A stretch of 38,430 bases of DNA from an uncultured Clostridia bacterium (GCA_934631985.1 CAKTYE010000017.1:1-38430), one strand, 5' to 3'. Numbered from the stretch's first letter, positions 1 through 7,974 are shown. Translations and numbers: made by a program. Notes: generated by a model from the sequence alone, not told the origin.

Positions 1-45
1 TGTTGCCTTGGTAGTTTACGGTAATCGTGCCTTTGCCTGCGCTAG

Positions 46-64
46 TTTGTGAAAAAGTCACAAA
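46..64. promoter_or_regulatory. Inverted repeat upstream of the CdaR-like regulator
   Basis: TTTGTGA and TCACAAA face each other across a 5-base spacer. The core TGTGA-N5-TCACA resembles CRP/FNR-family half sites, but the spacer is one base shorter than the usual six. It lies about 50 bases upstream of the candidate -10 box at 116-121, where an activator could bind. The dyad is seen; its use as an operator is inference. Confidence 0.35.
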
Positions 65-112
65 AAATTTCCATTTTTGAGTCGTATTGACCTTTTCAGG
101 GGTCGGAAGCTG

Positions 113-121
113 TGTTATAAT
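113..121 (+). promoter_or_regulatory. Candidate extended -10 promoter for the CdaR-like regulator
   Basis: TGT followed by TATAAT (116-121) forms a perfect extended -10 element 38 bases before the chosen TTG start. No good -35 box is found at 17 bases; TTTTCA (93-98) is the best candidate, and TTGACC (87-92) is too far away. Confidence 0.5.
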
Positions 122-159
122 ACCTCCGATATGTTTGAGAATCGGAAGGAGTGTTTCCT

Positions 160-1209
160 TTGGTAGATAAGCATTTGATGGATCAGATGGAGGGCATTTT
201 GTCCCGGCTGTCCATTCCTGTCATGATGGCGGATAAGGACCCGGCAACGAAGCTCTCCGGAGATGCGCTGCCCATGGAGCAGATCACGGACGGATTGATC
301 CAGCCCATTCACGGCATGCTTTATCTGGGCGTGACCCAGCCGGCAGTGGTGCTTTATTGCGAGGAGCAGCTTCCCGGCGCACGGGATGTGCTGACGCTGG
401 CGGAATCGCTGGTGACAACGCTGGCCAGCGGCAGCGGGCGGGAAGAAAACGCCTTTGACGTGTACCGCCGCACCCTGCGGGGCGAGCTGGTGGGCGCAGA
501 GCTGGAGGCGCTGGCAAACGAGCATCAGCTGCCGCAGGATCTGAAGCGCTGCGTGCTGGTGTTCCACATGGTGCAAACGGAGAATGAGAAGGCGTTCAGC
601 CTGCTGCGCGACCTGGTGCCCATGCAGGAAAAGGATGTGCTGATCGACATGGATCGGCACACCGTGGCCCTCATTCGTGACATGACCGATGCGGAGGGCG
701 CGGAGGAGCTGGTGCAGTTCAGCGAGGCCCTGCAGGAAACGCTGATGAGCGAGACTGCCCATCAGATGACCGTGGGCATCGGCAGTTGCCGCACCTCGCT
801 GGATGAAATTCGCGAGAGCTTCAGCGAAGCCCGCCGCGCCATTGAGGTGGGGCGCATCTTCCAGCCGGAAAGCAGCATTTATGTGTTCAACAAGCTGATC
901 TTGGAGCGCTTCCTGATGGAGCTTCCCCAGGAAATCAGCGCCTACTACCACGGGCTGCTGTTCAACCGCAAGACTCAGCGGCTGTTCAACGAGGAAATGC
1001 TCTATACCATTGAGATGTTCTTCAAGAAGGATCTGAACCTTTCCGATACGGCACGTCAGCTGTACATCCATCGCAATACGCTGGTGTATCGGCTGGACAA
1101 GGTGCAGCGCCAGACGGGACTGGATCTTCGCAAGTTTGAGGATGCCGTGACCTTCAAGATTTTGATGGAGCTGAAGAAGTGCGGCGGCGATAAGGTCGTT
1201 CGGAAATAA
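160..1209 (+). CDS. CdaR/PucR-family transcriptional regulator
   Basis: A 349-residue protein with the architecture of CdaR (sugar diacid) type regulators. The last 60 residues form the PucR C-terminal helix-turn-helix, recognised by an N-L-S-D-T-A-R-Q-L-Y-I-H-R-N-T-L stretch followed by Y-R-L-D-K. The middle part (roughly 120-260) fits the GGDEF-like CdaR domain. The N-terminal part fits no sensor domain I can name, so the ligand is unknown. I chose the TTG at 160 because AAGGAG (145-150) lies 9 bases before it; a GTG at 151 would overlap that ribosome binding site. The ctpA gene follows after 33 bases with no terminator between, so the two are probably cotranscribed. Confidence 0.8.
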   Translation: MVDKHLMDQMEGILSRLSIPVMMADKDPATKLSGDALPMEQITDGLIQPIHGMLYLGVTQPAVVLYCEEQLPGARDVLTLAESLVTTLASGSGREENAFDVYRRTLRGELVGAELEALANEHQLPQDLKRCVLVFHMVQTENEKAFSLLRDLVPMQEKDVLIDMDRHTVALIRDMTDAEGAEELVQFSEALQETLMSETAHQMTVGIGSCRTSLDEIRESFSEARRAIEVGRIFQPESSIYVFNKLILERFLMELPQEISAYYHGLLFNRKTQRLFNEEMLYTIEMFFKKDLNLSDTARQLYIHRNTLVYRLDKVQRQTGLDLRKFEDAVTFKILMELKKCGGDKVVRK

Positions 1210-1242
1210 CAAGAAATAACAAAGAGGAAAGGAGACCGGAGC

Positions 1243-2508
1243 ATGAAGCATTGGAAAGCGGCGCTGGCCCTGCTGCTGGTCATGTGCGTGTGCGGCGGCT
1301 GTGCCTATCTGCCGCTGTTGGGACTGGCTGCGGGCACGGGACAAACGTCGGAGGACGGCGCTGTTGTGTCAGAGGATGGCGAGACGGTCACCATTTCGAA
1401 GGAGCTATATGAGCGCTATCAGAAATACGACACGCTCATTGAGCTGGAAGACAAGGTGAACCAGTATTACTATCAGGATGCCGAGGAGCAGACCATGCTG
1501 GACGGTGCGGCGCAGGGGCTGCTGCTGAGCCTGGGCGACCCGTACACCTTCTACTATACACCCGAGGAATACGCCAAGCTGTGGGAGGATGACGACGGCA
1601 ACTATGCCGGCGTGGGCATTCAGATTTCCGGCTCCTACGCTACGGGCATCTGCACGGTCAGCCGCGTGTTTGAGGGCAGCCCTGCAGCAGCGGCGGGCGT
1701 GCATCGCGGCGACATTCTGCGCAAGGTAGACGACCTGGACGTGACCACCACGACCCTGAACGATGCGGTGGACATCATGCGCGGCACCCCCGGCACGGAT
1801 GTGCAGGTGGTCTTTGAGCGCAACGGCGAGGAAACGACCTACACCCTGACCCGGGCCGAGGTCACGGTGAACTGGGTGGAGAGCGGTATGATCTCCGAGG
1901 ATGTGGGCTACATTCGGCTGTACCAGTTCGCGGGAGACTGCGCCACGCAGTTTGACGCGGCGCTGAAGGAGCTTGTCGGCAAGGGCGCAAAGGGCCTGAT
2001 CCTTGACCTGCGCGACAATCCCGGCGGCTGGGTGAACGACGCGGTGTCCATTGCGGATCATTTCTTGGACAAGGGCGTGGTGTGCTATCTGGAATACAAG
2101 GACGGCACCCGGGAATATGAGTATTCCAAAGACGGCAAGGAGGACCTGCAGCTGGTGGTGCTGGTGAATGAGTTCTCTGCCAGCTCATCGGAGATCTTGT
2201 CCGGTGCATTGCAGGATCGTGCGGATGCGACGGTTGTGGGCGTGCAGTCCTATGGCAAGGGCATTGTGCAGTATGTGCTGCCCGTGGGGGACGAGGGCGC
2301 AGGCATGCAGCTGACCGTGGCGCAGTATTACACGCCCAACGGCAACGCCGTGCATAAGATCGGCATCACCCCGGATGTGGAGATCGACCTGCCCGAGGGC
2401 GACAACGGTATGTATGAATTCGGCGATCTCGCCGACCCGCAGCTGAACAAGGCCATGGAGGTCATGCAGGAAAAGCTGACCCCGGCGGCGGACAAAACGG
2501 CGGCGTAA
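1243..2508 (+). CDS. ctpA: C-terminal processing protease (S41 family, PDZ domain), lipoprotein
   Basis: A 421-residue serine protease of the CtpA/CtpB family, acting outside the membrane on exported proteins. It starts with a short charged stretch, a hydrophobic segment and a lipobox-like C-G-G-C near residue 20, so it is probably a lipid-anchored lipoprotein. A PDZ domain covers about residues 105-200 (G-V-G-I-Q-I, then R-G-D-I-L). The tail-specific protease domain follows; the catalytic pair is Ser314 (in S-A-S-S-S-E-I) and Lys339 (in Y-G-K-G), 25 residues apart as in CtpB. AAAGGAG lies about 8 bases before the ATG. In Firmicutes such proteases often act in sporulation or envelope signalling, but the substrate cannot be read here. 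Confidence 0.92.
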   Translation: MKHWKAALALLLVMCVCGGCAYLPLLGLAAGTGQTSEDGAVVSEDGETVTISKELYERYQKYDTLIELEDKVNQYYYQDAEEQTMLDGAAQGLLLSLGDPYTFYYTPEEYAKLWEDDDGNYAGVGIQISGSYATGICTVSRVFEGSPAAAAGVHRGDILRKVDDLDVTTTTLNDAVDIMRGTPGTDVQVVFERNGEETTYTLTRAEVTVNWVESGMISEDVGYIRLYQFAGDCATQFDAALKELVGKGAKGLILDLRDNPGGWVNDAVSIADHFLDKGVVCYLEYKDGTREYEYSKDGKEDLQLVVLVNEFSASSSEILSGALQDRADATVVGVQSYGKGIVQYVLPVGDEGAGMQLTVAQYYTPNGNAVHKIGITPDVEIDLPEGDNGMYEFGDLADPQLNKAMEVMQEKLTPAADKTAA

Positions 2509-2518
2509 GGAAATCAGG

Positions 2519-2556
2519 GGGGGACACAGACAGCGGCTTGTTTGCGTCCCCCTTTT
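2519..2556 (+). terminator. Rho-independent terminator after ctpA
   Basis: GGGGGAC (2519-2525) pairs with GTCCCCC (2546-2552), followed by TTTT. It separates the regulator-ctpA unit from darA, which has its own promoter just downstream. Confidence 0.65.
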
Positions 2557-2565
2557 GCATATCCC

Positions 2566-2594
2566 TTGCAATTTTGTATTTCATGCTGTATACT
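2566..2594 (+). promoter_or_regulatory. Sigma-A type promoter of darA
   Basis: TTGCAA (2566-2571) and TATACT (2589-2594) are separated by exactly 17 bases. Transcription would start near 2601, 26 bases before the darA start codon. Confidence 0.7.
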
Positions 2595-2626
2595 GAATAT
2601 AACCTCAAATCAAAGGAGGAATCTCC

Positions 2627-2956
2627 ATGAAGCTGATCGTTGCAATCGTGCAGGATGAGGATGCTTCCCGACTGGTGAGCAGCTTGATGAACGAGGGCTT
2701 CGGTGTGACGAAGCTGGCGACCACCGGAGGTTTTTTGCGGGCTGGAAACACAACGCTGCTTGTCGGCGTGGAGGACGAACGCTTCGATGCCGCCATGGGC
2801 GTCATTGAAAAGGTCTGTAAATCCCGCAAGCAGATGGCAACTGCGCCCACGCCCATGGCGGGCGTGTCCGGCATGTATTCGCCCTATCCCATTGAAGTGA
2901 CGGTGGGCGGCGCGACGGTATTCGTGCTGACGGTCGATCAGTTTGTGAAGCTGTAA
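2627..2956 (+). CDS. darA: Cyclic-di-AMP receptor, PII-like (DarA/PstA, YaaQ)
   Basis: A 109-residue protein of the YaaQ/DarA family, trimeric PII-like proteins that bind the second messenger cyclic-di-AMP in the cytoplasm. It shows the family's M-K-L-I-V-A-I-V-Q start, the L-A-T-T-G-G-F-L-R-x-G-N-T-T segment that contributes to nucleotide binding, and the usual length. AAAGGAGG lies 7 bases before the ATG. As in many Firmicutes it precedes holB and ricT; tmk and yaaR, often found beside it, are missing here. The target that DarA controls is not settled in the family, so only the ligand can be stated with assurance. Confidence 0.93.
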   Translation: MKLIVAIVQDEDASRLVSSLMNEGFGVTKLATTGGFLRAGNTTLLVGVEDERFDAAMGVIEKVCKSRKQMATAPTPMAGVSGMYSPYPIEVTVGGATVFVLTVDQFVKL

Positions 2957-2979
2957 GCAGCGGGGAAGGAGCGGCACCC

Positions 2980-4011
2980 TTGGCGGTCGCGGAAGAAAAA
3001 AACCTGGAACGGACGCCCCGCTTGCGGGATTTCGCAGCGCAGGGCGCTGTTTTTTCTGGCCTGATGCAGACCCTGCGGGAGGGGACGTTCGTCCATGCGT
3101 ATCTCATCAGCGGCATGCGCGGCGTGGGCAAACGCACCCTGGCGCGGCTGATGGCGCAATATATTCTGTGCCGGGGCGAAAAGGGCGATGAACCCTGCGG
3201 CGAATGCCCCGCCTGCATGCGCGTGCTGGACGGCACGCACCCGGACGTGGTGCGCCTGCTGCCGGAAAAGGATAAAAAGAACATCACGGTGGAGCAGGTG
3301 CGCGCATTGGTGGCCCTGGCAGGGGAACATACCTACGAGGGCGGGCGGCGCATTCTGCTGATCGAGCAGGCCGAAAGGATGAATACCCAGGCGCAGAACG
3401 CACTGCTGAAGACACTGGAGGAGCCGCAGGCGGAGAATGTGTTCCTGTTGCTGTGCGAGGATACCTCGCTGCTGTTGCCGACCATTGTTTCCCGCTGCCG
3501 GAGCATCAAGCTCCATCCCTGGCCTGACGACGTGGTGCTGCATGCGCTGGAGCTGGCAGGTACGCCGCCGGAGCATCGGGCCGAAGTTGCGTACCTTTCC
3601 GGGGGCAGCATCGGGCAGGCGCTGGAAATGGCGGGGGATACCGCTTTCTGGCAGCGGCGGGAGGAGGTCATGCGGGATTTCTTTGCGCTGACGGCCCGTT
3701 CGCCCATTCTCGGCGTTTCCAACCAATGGAAGGATCGCAGGGAGCAGGCCGAGGAGCTTTTGCGGGACGTGGAGGAAATGCTGCGTACCCTGTGGCTGAC
3801 GCATGTGGGCATGGTGGACTTCAAGCAGCTGGCGGCGTATCCCGAGCCCTGGCAGCGGCTGGCAAGGCAGGCGGACGACGCGACGTTTGCCCGGCTGATG
3901 GACGCTGTATTTGAGGCCAGACGGCGCAGAAACAATCAAGTAACCTGGCAGGCGGTGGTCGAGGGACTGCTGCTGCATATGACGGAGGAATTACAACCAT
4001 GGCGAAGGTAA
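2980..4011 (+). CDS. holB: DNA polymerase III delta prime subunit (clamp loader)
   Basis: A 343-residue AAA+ subunit of the clamp loader that opens the sliding clamp at the replication fork. It has a P-loop-like G-M-R-G-V-G-K-R near residue 45, a four-cysteine zinc module (C-x-G... C-G-E-C-P-A-C) near residues 63-80, and an A-L-L-K-T-L-E-E-P sensor region followed by the S-R-C arginine-finger motif. The start is TTG at 2980, with GGGGAAGGAG ending 8 bases upstream and no better ATG nearby. Its last 13 bases overlap ricT, which points to translational coupling within darA-holB-ricT. Confidence 0.93.
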   Translation: MAVAEEKNLERTPRLRDFAAQGAVFSGLMQTLREGTFVHAYLISGMRGVGKRTLARLMAQYILCRGEKGDEPCGECPACMRVLDGTHPDVVRLLPEKDKKNITVEQVRALVALAGEHTYEGGRRILLIEQAERMNTQAQNALLKTLEEPQAENVFLLLCEDTSLLLPTIVSRCRSIKLHPWPDDVVLHALELAGTPPEHRAEVAYLSGGSIGQALEMAGDTAFWQRREEVMRDFFALTARSPILGVSNQWKDRREQAEELLRDVEEMLRTLWLTHVGMVDFKQLAAYPEPWQRLARQADDATFARLMDAVFEARRRRNNQVTWQAVVEGLLLHMTEELQPWRR

Positions 4012-5381
4012 TAGGCGTTCGGTTTCAGAACGCCGGAAAACTGTACTTTTTCGATCCCGGCCCTTATTGGCCCACGGCTGGGGATTTTGTTATTGTGGAG
4101 ACGGCCCGGGGCGTAGAGTTCGGCGAAGTGGTCACGGGGGTCAAGGAAATTGCGGACGAGCAGCTTTCCGCGCCTCTAAAGCAGGTCATCCGCATTGCCA
4201 GCGCGCAGGACGTGCAGCATGCCAAGGACAACGAGTGGGCGGAGAAGGAAGCCTATACCATCTGCCAGCAGAAGATCGGCGATCATAAGCTGGACATGAA
4301 GCTGGTGTCGGTGGAATATACCTTTGACAACAGCAAAATTCTGTTCTATTTCACTGCCAACGGACGGGTGGATTTCCGCTCCCTGGTGAAGGACCTTGCC
4401 AGCGTGTTCAAGACCCGCATTGAGCTGCGCCAGATCGGTGTGCGCGATGAGGCGAAAATGCTGGGCGGCCTGGGTCCCTGCGGACGGCCCATCTGCTGCG
4501 GCGCGTTCCTGGGGGACTTTCAGCCTGTGTCCATCAAAATGGCGAAGGAGCAGAACCTTTCGCTGAATCCCACCAAGATCAGCGGCGTGTGCGGACGGCT
4601 CATGTGCTGCCTGAAATATGAGCAGGACAATTATGAGCAGACCCGCAAGCAGATGCCGAAGGTGGGCAAGGAGGTCACCACCCCCGACGGCGTGGGTGTG
4701 GTGTGGGACCTGAATATCATTAAGGAAACGGTGCGTGTGCGCCTGCAAAAGGGCGACAGCAGCGAATTGAAGGATTTCCCCATGGCGGAGGTGCAGCGGG
4801 TAAACGGCCCGCAGACCCCGAAGCCCGCGCCCAAGGCCGAGGATAACGCCGCCCCTGCGGAGGGTGCAGAGACGCCTGCACAGCCCGCAGCAGAAGCAGC
4901 GGATAACGCGCCCGTCCAGGCGGAGCAGCCTGCGCAGGAGCAGCCTCAGCGTCCGTGGCGTGGTCAGCGTCCGCCCCGTGGGGAGCGCCCCCCGCGCAAA
5001 GGGGAACGCAGTGCTGCCCCACGTGAGGACAAGCCTGCCGGGAAGGAAAGCCGTCCCGCGCCGCTGGGCAAGCCCGTGATGCGGGAGAACCCCAACCGCC
5101 GCAAGCCCGAAGGTGCGCCCAAGGACGAGCAGTCACGTGAAAACGAGAAGATGGAGCGTCCCGCACAGCCCCGCAGAAATGAGCGCCCCAGCCGCAGCGA
5201 AGCCCCTCGTAAGGACAGCAAGCCTGCGGTCAGCCCGTGGCAGCAGGCCGTGGCGCAGGCACTCCGCGCAGCCCAGGGCGAGGAAAAGGACGAGCGTATT
5301 TTGGAAAAGCCCATTGACCCCGCCGACCATGAGGACACCTATGTCTTCAATGATGACAACGGCGAGGATGATACGATCTAA
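3999..5381 (+). CDS. ricT: RicT/YaaT, PSP1-domain protein with long basic C-terminal tail
   Basis: A 460-residue protein whose first 275 or so residues match YaaT/RicT (PSP1 domain). In Bacillus subtilis RicT works with RicA and RicF in an iron-sulfur containing complex that promotes RNase Y-dependent mRNA maturation and affects sporulation, biofilm and competence. The conserved cysteines are present in L-G-P-C-G-R-P-I-C-C-G and V-C-G-R-L-M-C-C-L-K-Y-E. Residues from about 275 to 430 form a low-complexity tail: first Ala/Pro/Glu rich, then densely Arg/Pro/Lys rich. The tail is not part of the usual 270 to 300 residue family and may bind RNA. The ATG overlaps the holB end and GGAGG lies 10 bases before it. 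Confidence 0.92.
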   Translation: MAKVIGVRFQNAGKLYFFDPGPYWPTAGDFVIVETARGVEFGEVVTGVKEIADEQLSAPLKQVIRIASAQDVQHAKDNEWAEKEAYTICQQKIGDHKLDMKLVSVEYTFDNSKILFYFTANGRVDFRSLVKDLASVFKTRIELRQIGVRDEAKMLGGLGPCGRPICCGAFLGDFQPVSIKMAKEQNLSLNPTKISGVCGRLMCCLKYEQDNYEQTRKQMPKVGKEVTTPDGVGVVWDLNIIKETVRVRLQKGDSSELKDFPMAEVQRVNGPQTPKPAPKAEDNAAPAEGAETPAQPAAEAADNAPVQAEQPAQEQPQRPWRGQRPPRGERPPRKGERSAAPREDKPAGKESRPAPLGKPVMRENPNRRKPEGAPKDEQSRENEKMERPAQPRRNERPSRSEAPRKDSKPAVSPWQQAVAQALRAAQGEEKDERILEKPIDPADHEDTYVFNDDNGEDDTI

Positions 5382-5386
5382 GCAGG

Positions 5387-5423
5387 AAGGGAGGCGTCGG
5401 CAAAACGGCGGCCTCCCTTTCTG
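5387..5423 (+). terminator. Hairpin terminator after ricT
   Basis: AAGGGAGGC (5387-5395) pairs with GCCTCCCTT (5411-5419), followed by a weak T-rich stretch. The next gene's ribosome binding site begins only 15 bases later, so it may act as a partial terminator or attenuator. Confidence 0.5.
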
Positions 5424-5446
5424 TCTTGTGGCATGGAGGAACGACC

Positions 5447-5956
5447 ATGGAGGCACGGGAAGCGGCGGAAATTCTGTCCCGGCTGCTGGGCGGTTATGAC
5501 CCGGAAACGGCAGAGGTGCTGCCCGAAACGCATGTGTGCCGGGAGCCGGAGGTCAGGGAAGCGCTGACGCTGGCGATGCAGCGCCTGCTGGGCCGGGAGC
5601 CGGAAACGGACCCCTGGGTGCGGCGCAATGGCAAGCTCAATGCGGGTCGGCCCTGGACGCAGGAGGATGACGAGGCACTGCGGGTGCTGGTGCGGCAGGG
5701 CTGCACCATGGAACAGCTTTGCAGCCGGCTGGTACGGCGGAAAAGGGGCATCCTGCATCGGTTGGAGGTGCTGGGGATCATGCTGGACGCACCGCAGACG
5801 GCAGTTCCCGCATGGCCCGAGGAAGATGCAGCGATGCTGAGACGCTGCGTGGAGCAGCGCCTGACCATGGCGCAGATGGCGGCAATGTTCGGATGCAGCG
5901 TGCAGGAGATTCAGCAGCAGCTTTATGCCATTGGCATTCTGCAAGAGAATGCTTAA
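5447..5956 (+). CDS. Hypothetical protein with two tandem Myb/SANT-like modules
   Basis: A 169-residue protein I cannot assign to a named family. Residues about 69-112 and 122-165 are two copies of one module, each starting Pro/Ala-Trp-x-x-E-D, then a Leu, a run ending in Thr-Met-x-Gln, and finishing with a helix and a Gly-Ile-(Met/Leu). The tryptophan and acidic pair resemble the first helix of Myb/SANT or SinR-like DNA-binding domains. DNA or RNA binding is therefore likely, but the target is unknown. The ATG at 5447 was preferred over an upstream TTG (5426) because GGAGGA (5435-5440) sits 6 bases before it. It lies just behind ricT and ends in a clear terminator. Confidence 0.7.
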   Translation: MEAREAAEILSRLLGGYDPETAEVLPETHVCREPEVREALTLAMQRLLGREPETDPWVRRNGKLNAGRPWTQEDDEALRVLVRQGCTMEQLCSRLVRRKRGILHRLEVLGIMLDAPQTAVPAWPEEDAAMLRRCVEQRLTMAQMAAMFGCSVQEIQQQLYAIGILQENA

Positions 5957-5960
5957 ACAG

Positions 5961-5980
5961 GGCGGGTTTCCGCCTTTTTT
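5961..5980 (+). terminator. Rho-independent terminator after the SANT-like gene
   Basis: GGCGG (5961-5965) and CCGCC (5970-5974) enclose a 4-base loop and are followed by six T residues. It closes the darA-holB-ricT block. Confidence 0.75.
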
Positions 5981-5991
5981 CGAGCATAATG

Positions 5992-6007
5992 GTTAGGTGA
6001 TACTAAC
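5992..6007. promoter_or_regulatory. Short inverted repeat before the AraC-family gene
   Basis: GTTAG (5992-5996) and CTAAC (6003-6007) form a dyad that ends just before the ribosome binding site of the AraC gene. AraC proteins often control their own genes, so an autoregulatory site is possible, but the arms are only 5 bp. Confidence 0.25.
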
Positions 6008-6024
6008 GAAGGAGGCATAGCTTC

Positions 6025-6951
6025 ATGCGACATGAGGAGACGCCGCAAAAATGGCGCATGTCCTGCCCGGACGGCTATGCGGAAATGACGCGCTATGCGC
6101 TATATCCCGGCGTGGCGCTGCAATTCAACGAGATCCACTGCGTCTATGTGGAGGAGCAGGAGGAGAATGCGGACGAAGCGCTGGAGATCAACTATTGCCT
6201 GGAGGGCCGCTACGAGTGCGAATTGCAGCCGGGCTGCATGGTGTCTTTGGCGGAGGATGGCGTTGCACTCAGTCCCCTGGGGGCGAAGCATCTTACGTCG
6301 ATTTTCCCCACAGGGCATTATCGCGGCGTGAGTCTGCTGCTTACGCCTGCGCTGGCACAGGCGGCGCTGGACGGCCCCTTCCCGGAGCTGGCAGGCTCGC
6401 TACGCAGGCTGTGGGGACGGTTCTGCCCTGCGGGAAGCTGCTTTACGGGGCAGGCGGAGGCAACCCTGCGCGGCGTTTTTCGGCAGATGTATGATGCGCC
6501 CACTAAGCTGCGGGAGACGTATCTGCGGGTAAAGACGCTGGAAGCGCTGACGCTGCTTTGTGCATGGCAGCCGTGCCGGGGCTGCTGTGACGGCTACATG
6601 ACGCGCAGCCGCATGGAGTTAATGCGGCACATTCGCGAGCATTTGCAGCTGGACCTGACGCAGGAATTGACCCTGGCGGAGCTGGCGCAGGCTCACGGCA
6701 TCTGCCTGACGGCGCTGAAGCAGGATTTCATGCGGCTGTATGGGGTCACGCCTGCGGCCTATCGCAGACATTTCCGCATGCAGCAGGCGGCGCAGGCCTT
6801 ACAGGAGACGGAGCAAAGCATTGCGGACATTGCTGTGATGGTGGGGTATCAGAATCCCAGCAAGTTTGCAGCGGCGTTTCGGGCGGAGCTGGGGCTGTCT
6901 CCGGCGGCGTATCGAAAAAAGGCGCGGCTTTTTGGAGCAAAAACCCTGTAA
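6025..6951 (+). CDS. AraC-family transcriptional regulator
   Basis: A 308-residue regulator. The last 100 residues hold the two helix-turn-helix units of AraC/XylS proteins: L-T-L-A-E-L-A-Q-A-H-G and the second one ending in V-G-Y-Q-N-P-S-K-F-A-A-A-F-R, followed by the family's G-L-S-P-A-A-Y-R. The N-terminal 190 residues are a ligand or dimerisation domain without clear similarity to the cupin fold; the E-I-N-Y-C-L-E-G-R-Y-E-C stretch resembles the PchR/iron-chelate responsive branch of AraC regulators. AAGGAGG lies 10 bases before the ATG. The regulated gene is not evident: the next genes are a ZinT-like secreted protein and a MATE exporter on the same strand. Confidence 0.9.
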   Translation: MRHEETPQKWRMSCPDGYAEMTRYALYPGVALQFNEIHCVYVEEQEENADEALEINYCLEGRYECELQPGCMVSLAEDGVALSPLGAKHLTSIFPTGHYRGVSLLLTPALAQAALDGPFPELAGSLRRLWGRFCPAGSCFTGQAEATLRGVFRQMYDAPTKLRETYLRVKTLEALTLLCAWQPCRGCCDGYMTRSRMELMRHIREHLQLDLTQELTLAELAQAHGICLTALKQDFMRLYGVTPAAYRRHFRMQQAAQALQETEQSIADIAVMVGYQNPSKFAAAFRAELGLSPAAYRKKARLFGAKTL

Positions 6952-7041
6952 AACGTTTTTTGGAGTGGCATGGCAGGGACATCATCATGTATGCTGACGA
7001 AGGTTAAGGCAATCAAACCACAAACCGAAAGGATGGGAAGC

Positions 7042-7737
7042 ATGATGAAAAAGACTCGTTTAACGTCCCTGCTGATGGCGCTTGCGCTTGCACTGTGCCT
7101 GGTGTTTTCTTTCGCCGTGGCGGAGGAGACCTTTGATCCCGAGCAACTGATGCACGATGTGAACGGCACCTATACCGAGCTGTTTGCGACCCTGTGCAAG
7201 CCGGAATATGACAGCGTATGGCTGGAAAAGTGCGTTGCGGTGGTGGGCGAGGAAAACGCCGAGCTGGTGGCGGAAATGCTGAAGTCTGCCTGCACCGGCA
7301 CGATCTATGGCCCGGAGGCCGAGCAGGCCTATGCGGCAGACCCTGACAGTGCGGTGTTTGACTGCTACTTCCAGGGCGGCGTGAGCAAGTTTGTGTTTGA
7401 GGATGGCAACGTGAAGGGTCTGGATGCGGACGGCAATGTGGTGTTCGACCACAACTACACCTATGTGGAGACGCTGCCGGACACCATCGCCTGCTATCTG
7501 TACAAGACCGACGATGCGGACGCGGGTGATTTCACCTATGTGGCGCTGGCTCCCGACACGCCTGGTACGACCTATCACATTGAGTTCCGCTATGGCGGCA
7601 ACTACGAGGACATCGGCAAGCTGTACGAGGGTGAATACGCCTACTGGATGGGTGCTGGCATTCTGGAAGACGCTGACGAAGAAATGATCGACAACGTGAT
7701 CGAGCTGTTCACCGTGGAAAACACCGCGGAAGAGTGA
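7042..7737 (+). CDS. Secreted ZinT-like protein with altered metal ligands
   Basis: A 231-residue exported protein. The start at 7042 (M-M-K-K) follows AAAGGA by 8 bases and gives a clear Sec signal peptide with cleavage after A-V-A near residue 27. The mature part can be laid over ZinT (the periplasmic zinc protein, also the C-terminal domain of AdcA): a G-x-Y start, a K-F-V-F-E-D-G-N-V strand, a Y-x-Y strand, and a final helix region with E-E-M-I. ZinT binds metal through S-D-H and H-F-H. Here the S-D-H is gone and H-F-H reads as H-I-E, so zinc binding may be changed or lost. The match is by eye and should be treated as probable. A large palindromic element begins 11 bases after the stop. 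Confidence 0.65.
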   Translation: MMKKTRLTSLLMALALALCLVFSFAVAEETFDPEQLMHDVNGTYTELFATLCKPEYDSVWLEKCVAVVGEENAELVAEMLKSACTGTIYGPEAEQAYAADPDSAVFDCYFQGGVSKFVFEDGNVKGLDADGNVVFDHNYTYVETLPDTIACYLYKTDDADAGDFTYVALAPDTPGTTYHIEFRYGGNYEDIGKLYEGEYAYWMGAGILEDADEEMIDNVIELFTVENTAEE

Positions 7738-7747
7738 GCGAGGGTAA

Positions 7748-7974
7748 GGTACTGCGAGGGAGGCGGCTTCTGAGTTAGGGTAACACCGCACCATGGCGCG
7801 GCAACGCTGCCAGGTGCTTTTGCACCATCTGCTTTGTGCAAAAATCTCGATTTACATCCAGTAAACCTTCGATTTTTGCACTTTGCAGCTGGCACAAAAT
7901 CCCCTCGTCATCGTACCGCGTCATGGTACGGCGTTACCCTAAAAGCCCCTCCCTCGCGCTCCCTCCCGAAGACC
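7748..7974 (+). repeat. Palindromic element, long copy (nested inverted repeats)
   Basis: A 227-bp foldback region between the ZinT-like gene and the MATE gene. The outer arms contain GCGAGGGAGG-cg-GCTT on the left and AAGC-CCCTCCCTCGC on the right. Inside these, TTAGGGTAAC (7775-7784) and GTTACCCTAA (7933-7942) match perfectly and continue imperfectly for about 25 bp. Closer to the centre, GTGCAAAAATC and GATTTTTGCAC pair around 7837-7883. A short relative lies at 12048-12110 in the other orientation. No transposase or coding frame is convincing inside it. It could be a non-autonomous foldback (MITE-like) element or a structured 3' UTR module. Confidence 0.75.
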
